In this document: piece after piece, positions 4,854 to 5,160 of the stretch
How positions within the stretch are numbered: position 1 is the first letter of the stretch
How the letters are laid out: each line of letters begins with the position of its first letter
Assembly (NCBI GenBank): GCA_003242355.1
Contig: QGUH01000357.1
Coordinates: 1 to 5,160, forward strand
Length of the DNA: 5,160 nt
Source: Pseudomonadota bacterium
Lineage (GTDB): Bacteria > Myxococcota_A > Polyangia > Polyangiales > Polyangiaceae
Direction: 5' to 3'
Notes under the pieces: model-generated
The model's database searches: none
What the model saw: only the letters and a program-made list of their open reading frames with translations
What the model was told of the DNA's origin: nothing
Position numbers and translations under genes: made by a program

Positions 4854-5160
4854 GTGGCGCGTTCGTTCGGAAAGGTGATCGTGCTCGGCGAGCACGCGGT
4901 GGTCTACGGGGTGCCCGCCATCGCCGCGGGCATCGAGCGCGGCGCCGAGGCCGTTGCGCGGCGCGCGGCGCACGCGCGCGTGCGGCTCGTCGGGACGCAG
5001 GTGCCGGCGGCGATTGCGCCCGAGCTCGATGCGGCGTTCGCGGCATTGCTCGAGCGGCTCGGCGCGCCGCCGTTCGAAGTGGAGCTCGCTCTCGCGCTGC
5101 CCGCCGGGGCCGGGCCCGGGGCGTCCCCGGCGCTCGGCGTGGCCCGCCCCCGCGCGGTTC
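4854..5160 (+). CDS. Mevalonate kinase, N-terminal third, cut by window edge
   Basis: Mevalonate kinase (GHMP superfamily) phosphorylates mevalonate with ATP to mevalonate 5-phosphate in the cytoplasm. Only 102 codons are visible of a protein usually about 300-390 aa. The diagnostic N-terminus is FGKVIVLGEHAVVYGVPAIA (5-24). Lys7, Glu13 and His14 line up with the conserved Lys, Glu and His of the GKVILxGEHAVVYG motif in characterised mevalonate kinases. The start is GTG, set by the strong GGAGGAGG tract upstream. Around residues 83-97 the ATP-binding motif, normally PAGAGLGSSAALGVA, reads PAGAGPGASPALGVA: Leu, the first Ser and an Ala are replaced, and the next residues (RPRAV) also look odd. 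These changes cluster in the last ~50 bases and may be sequence error at a contig end. Co-transcription with the upstream synthase and the nearby fni support a mevalonate-pathway role over other GHMP kinases. Confidence 0.88.
   Translation, partial: MARSFGKVIVLGEHAVVYGVPAIAAGIERGAEAVARRAAHARVRLVGTQVPAAIAPELDAAFAALLERLGAPPFEVELALALPAGAGPGASPALGVARPRAV

Noticed and set aside
1..5160. Very frequent GAGCTCG and CGATCG words
   Set aside because: Explained by GAG/CTC/ATC/GAT codon preference in GC-rich genes; not arranged as an array.

Overview
This is a GC-rich window (roughly 70% G+C by eye) with tightly packed bacterial genes. The gene content suggests a myxobacterium-like lineage (Myxococcota, possibly Polyangia). 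The grounds are a bacterial mevalonate route (mevalonate kinase plus type 2 IPP isomerase), a polyprenyl synthase with an IHDDWMDGD motif, a coiled-coil/GAF protein paired with a lone receiver, and heavy GAG/CTC/GCG codon use. The assignment is inference from style and gene set; no taxonomic marker is present.

Left part, minus strand (1-1720): three genes are read right to left as a coupled operon. A 283-aa coiled-coil/GAF protein overlaps a 127-aa CheY-like receiver by four bases (GTGA). The receiver overlaps trpF (phosphoribosylanthranilate isomerase) by four bases (ATGA). TrpF runs off the left edge. A sensor-like module and a phosphorylation switch are thus joined to a tryptophan biosynthesis gene.

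Middle (1721-2382): a 326-base divergent intergenic stretch, then a small 111-aa helical, TPR-like protein of unknown role on the plus strand. Its stop codon lies one base from the stop of the next, convergent gene.

Right part (2384-5160), isoprenoid node: fni (type 2 isopentenyl-diphosphate isomerase, minus strand) is divergent across 315 bases from a plus-strand pair: a short-chain polyprenyl diphosphate synthase, then mevalonate kinase 16 bases later, which is cut by the right edge. Mevalonate kinase feeds the pathway, Fni balances IPP and DMAPP, and the synthase condenses them to FPP or GGPP.

The two window ends both look abnormal. The first 34 bases are a perfect inverted copy of bases 72-105, inside trpF. 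The last ~50 bases damage the otherwise invariant glycine/serine motif of mevalonate kinase, with GC-ward changes. The simplest reading is that the window is a whole assembled contig with a fold-back at one end and poor base calls at the other, so the terminal ~35 and ~50 bases should not be taken as biology without checking. I saw no RNA gene, CRISPR array, mobile element or convincing intrinsic terminator. The most interesting biological observation is the coupling of GAF protein, receiver and trpF.
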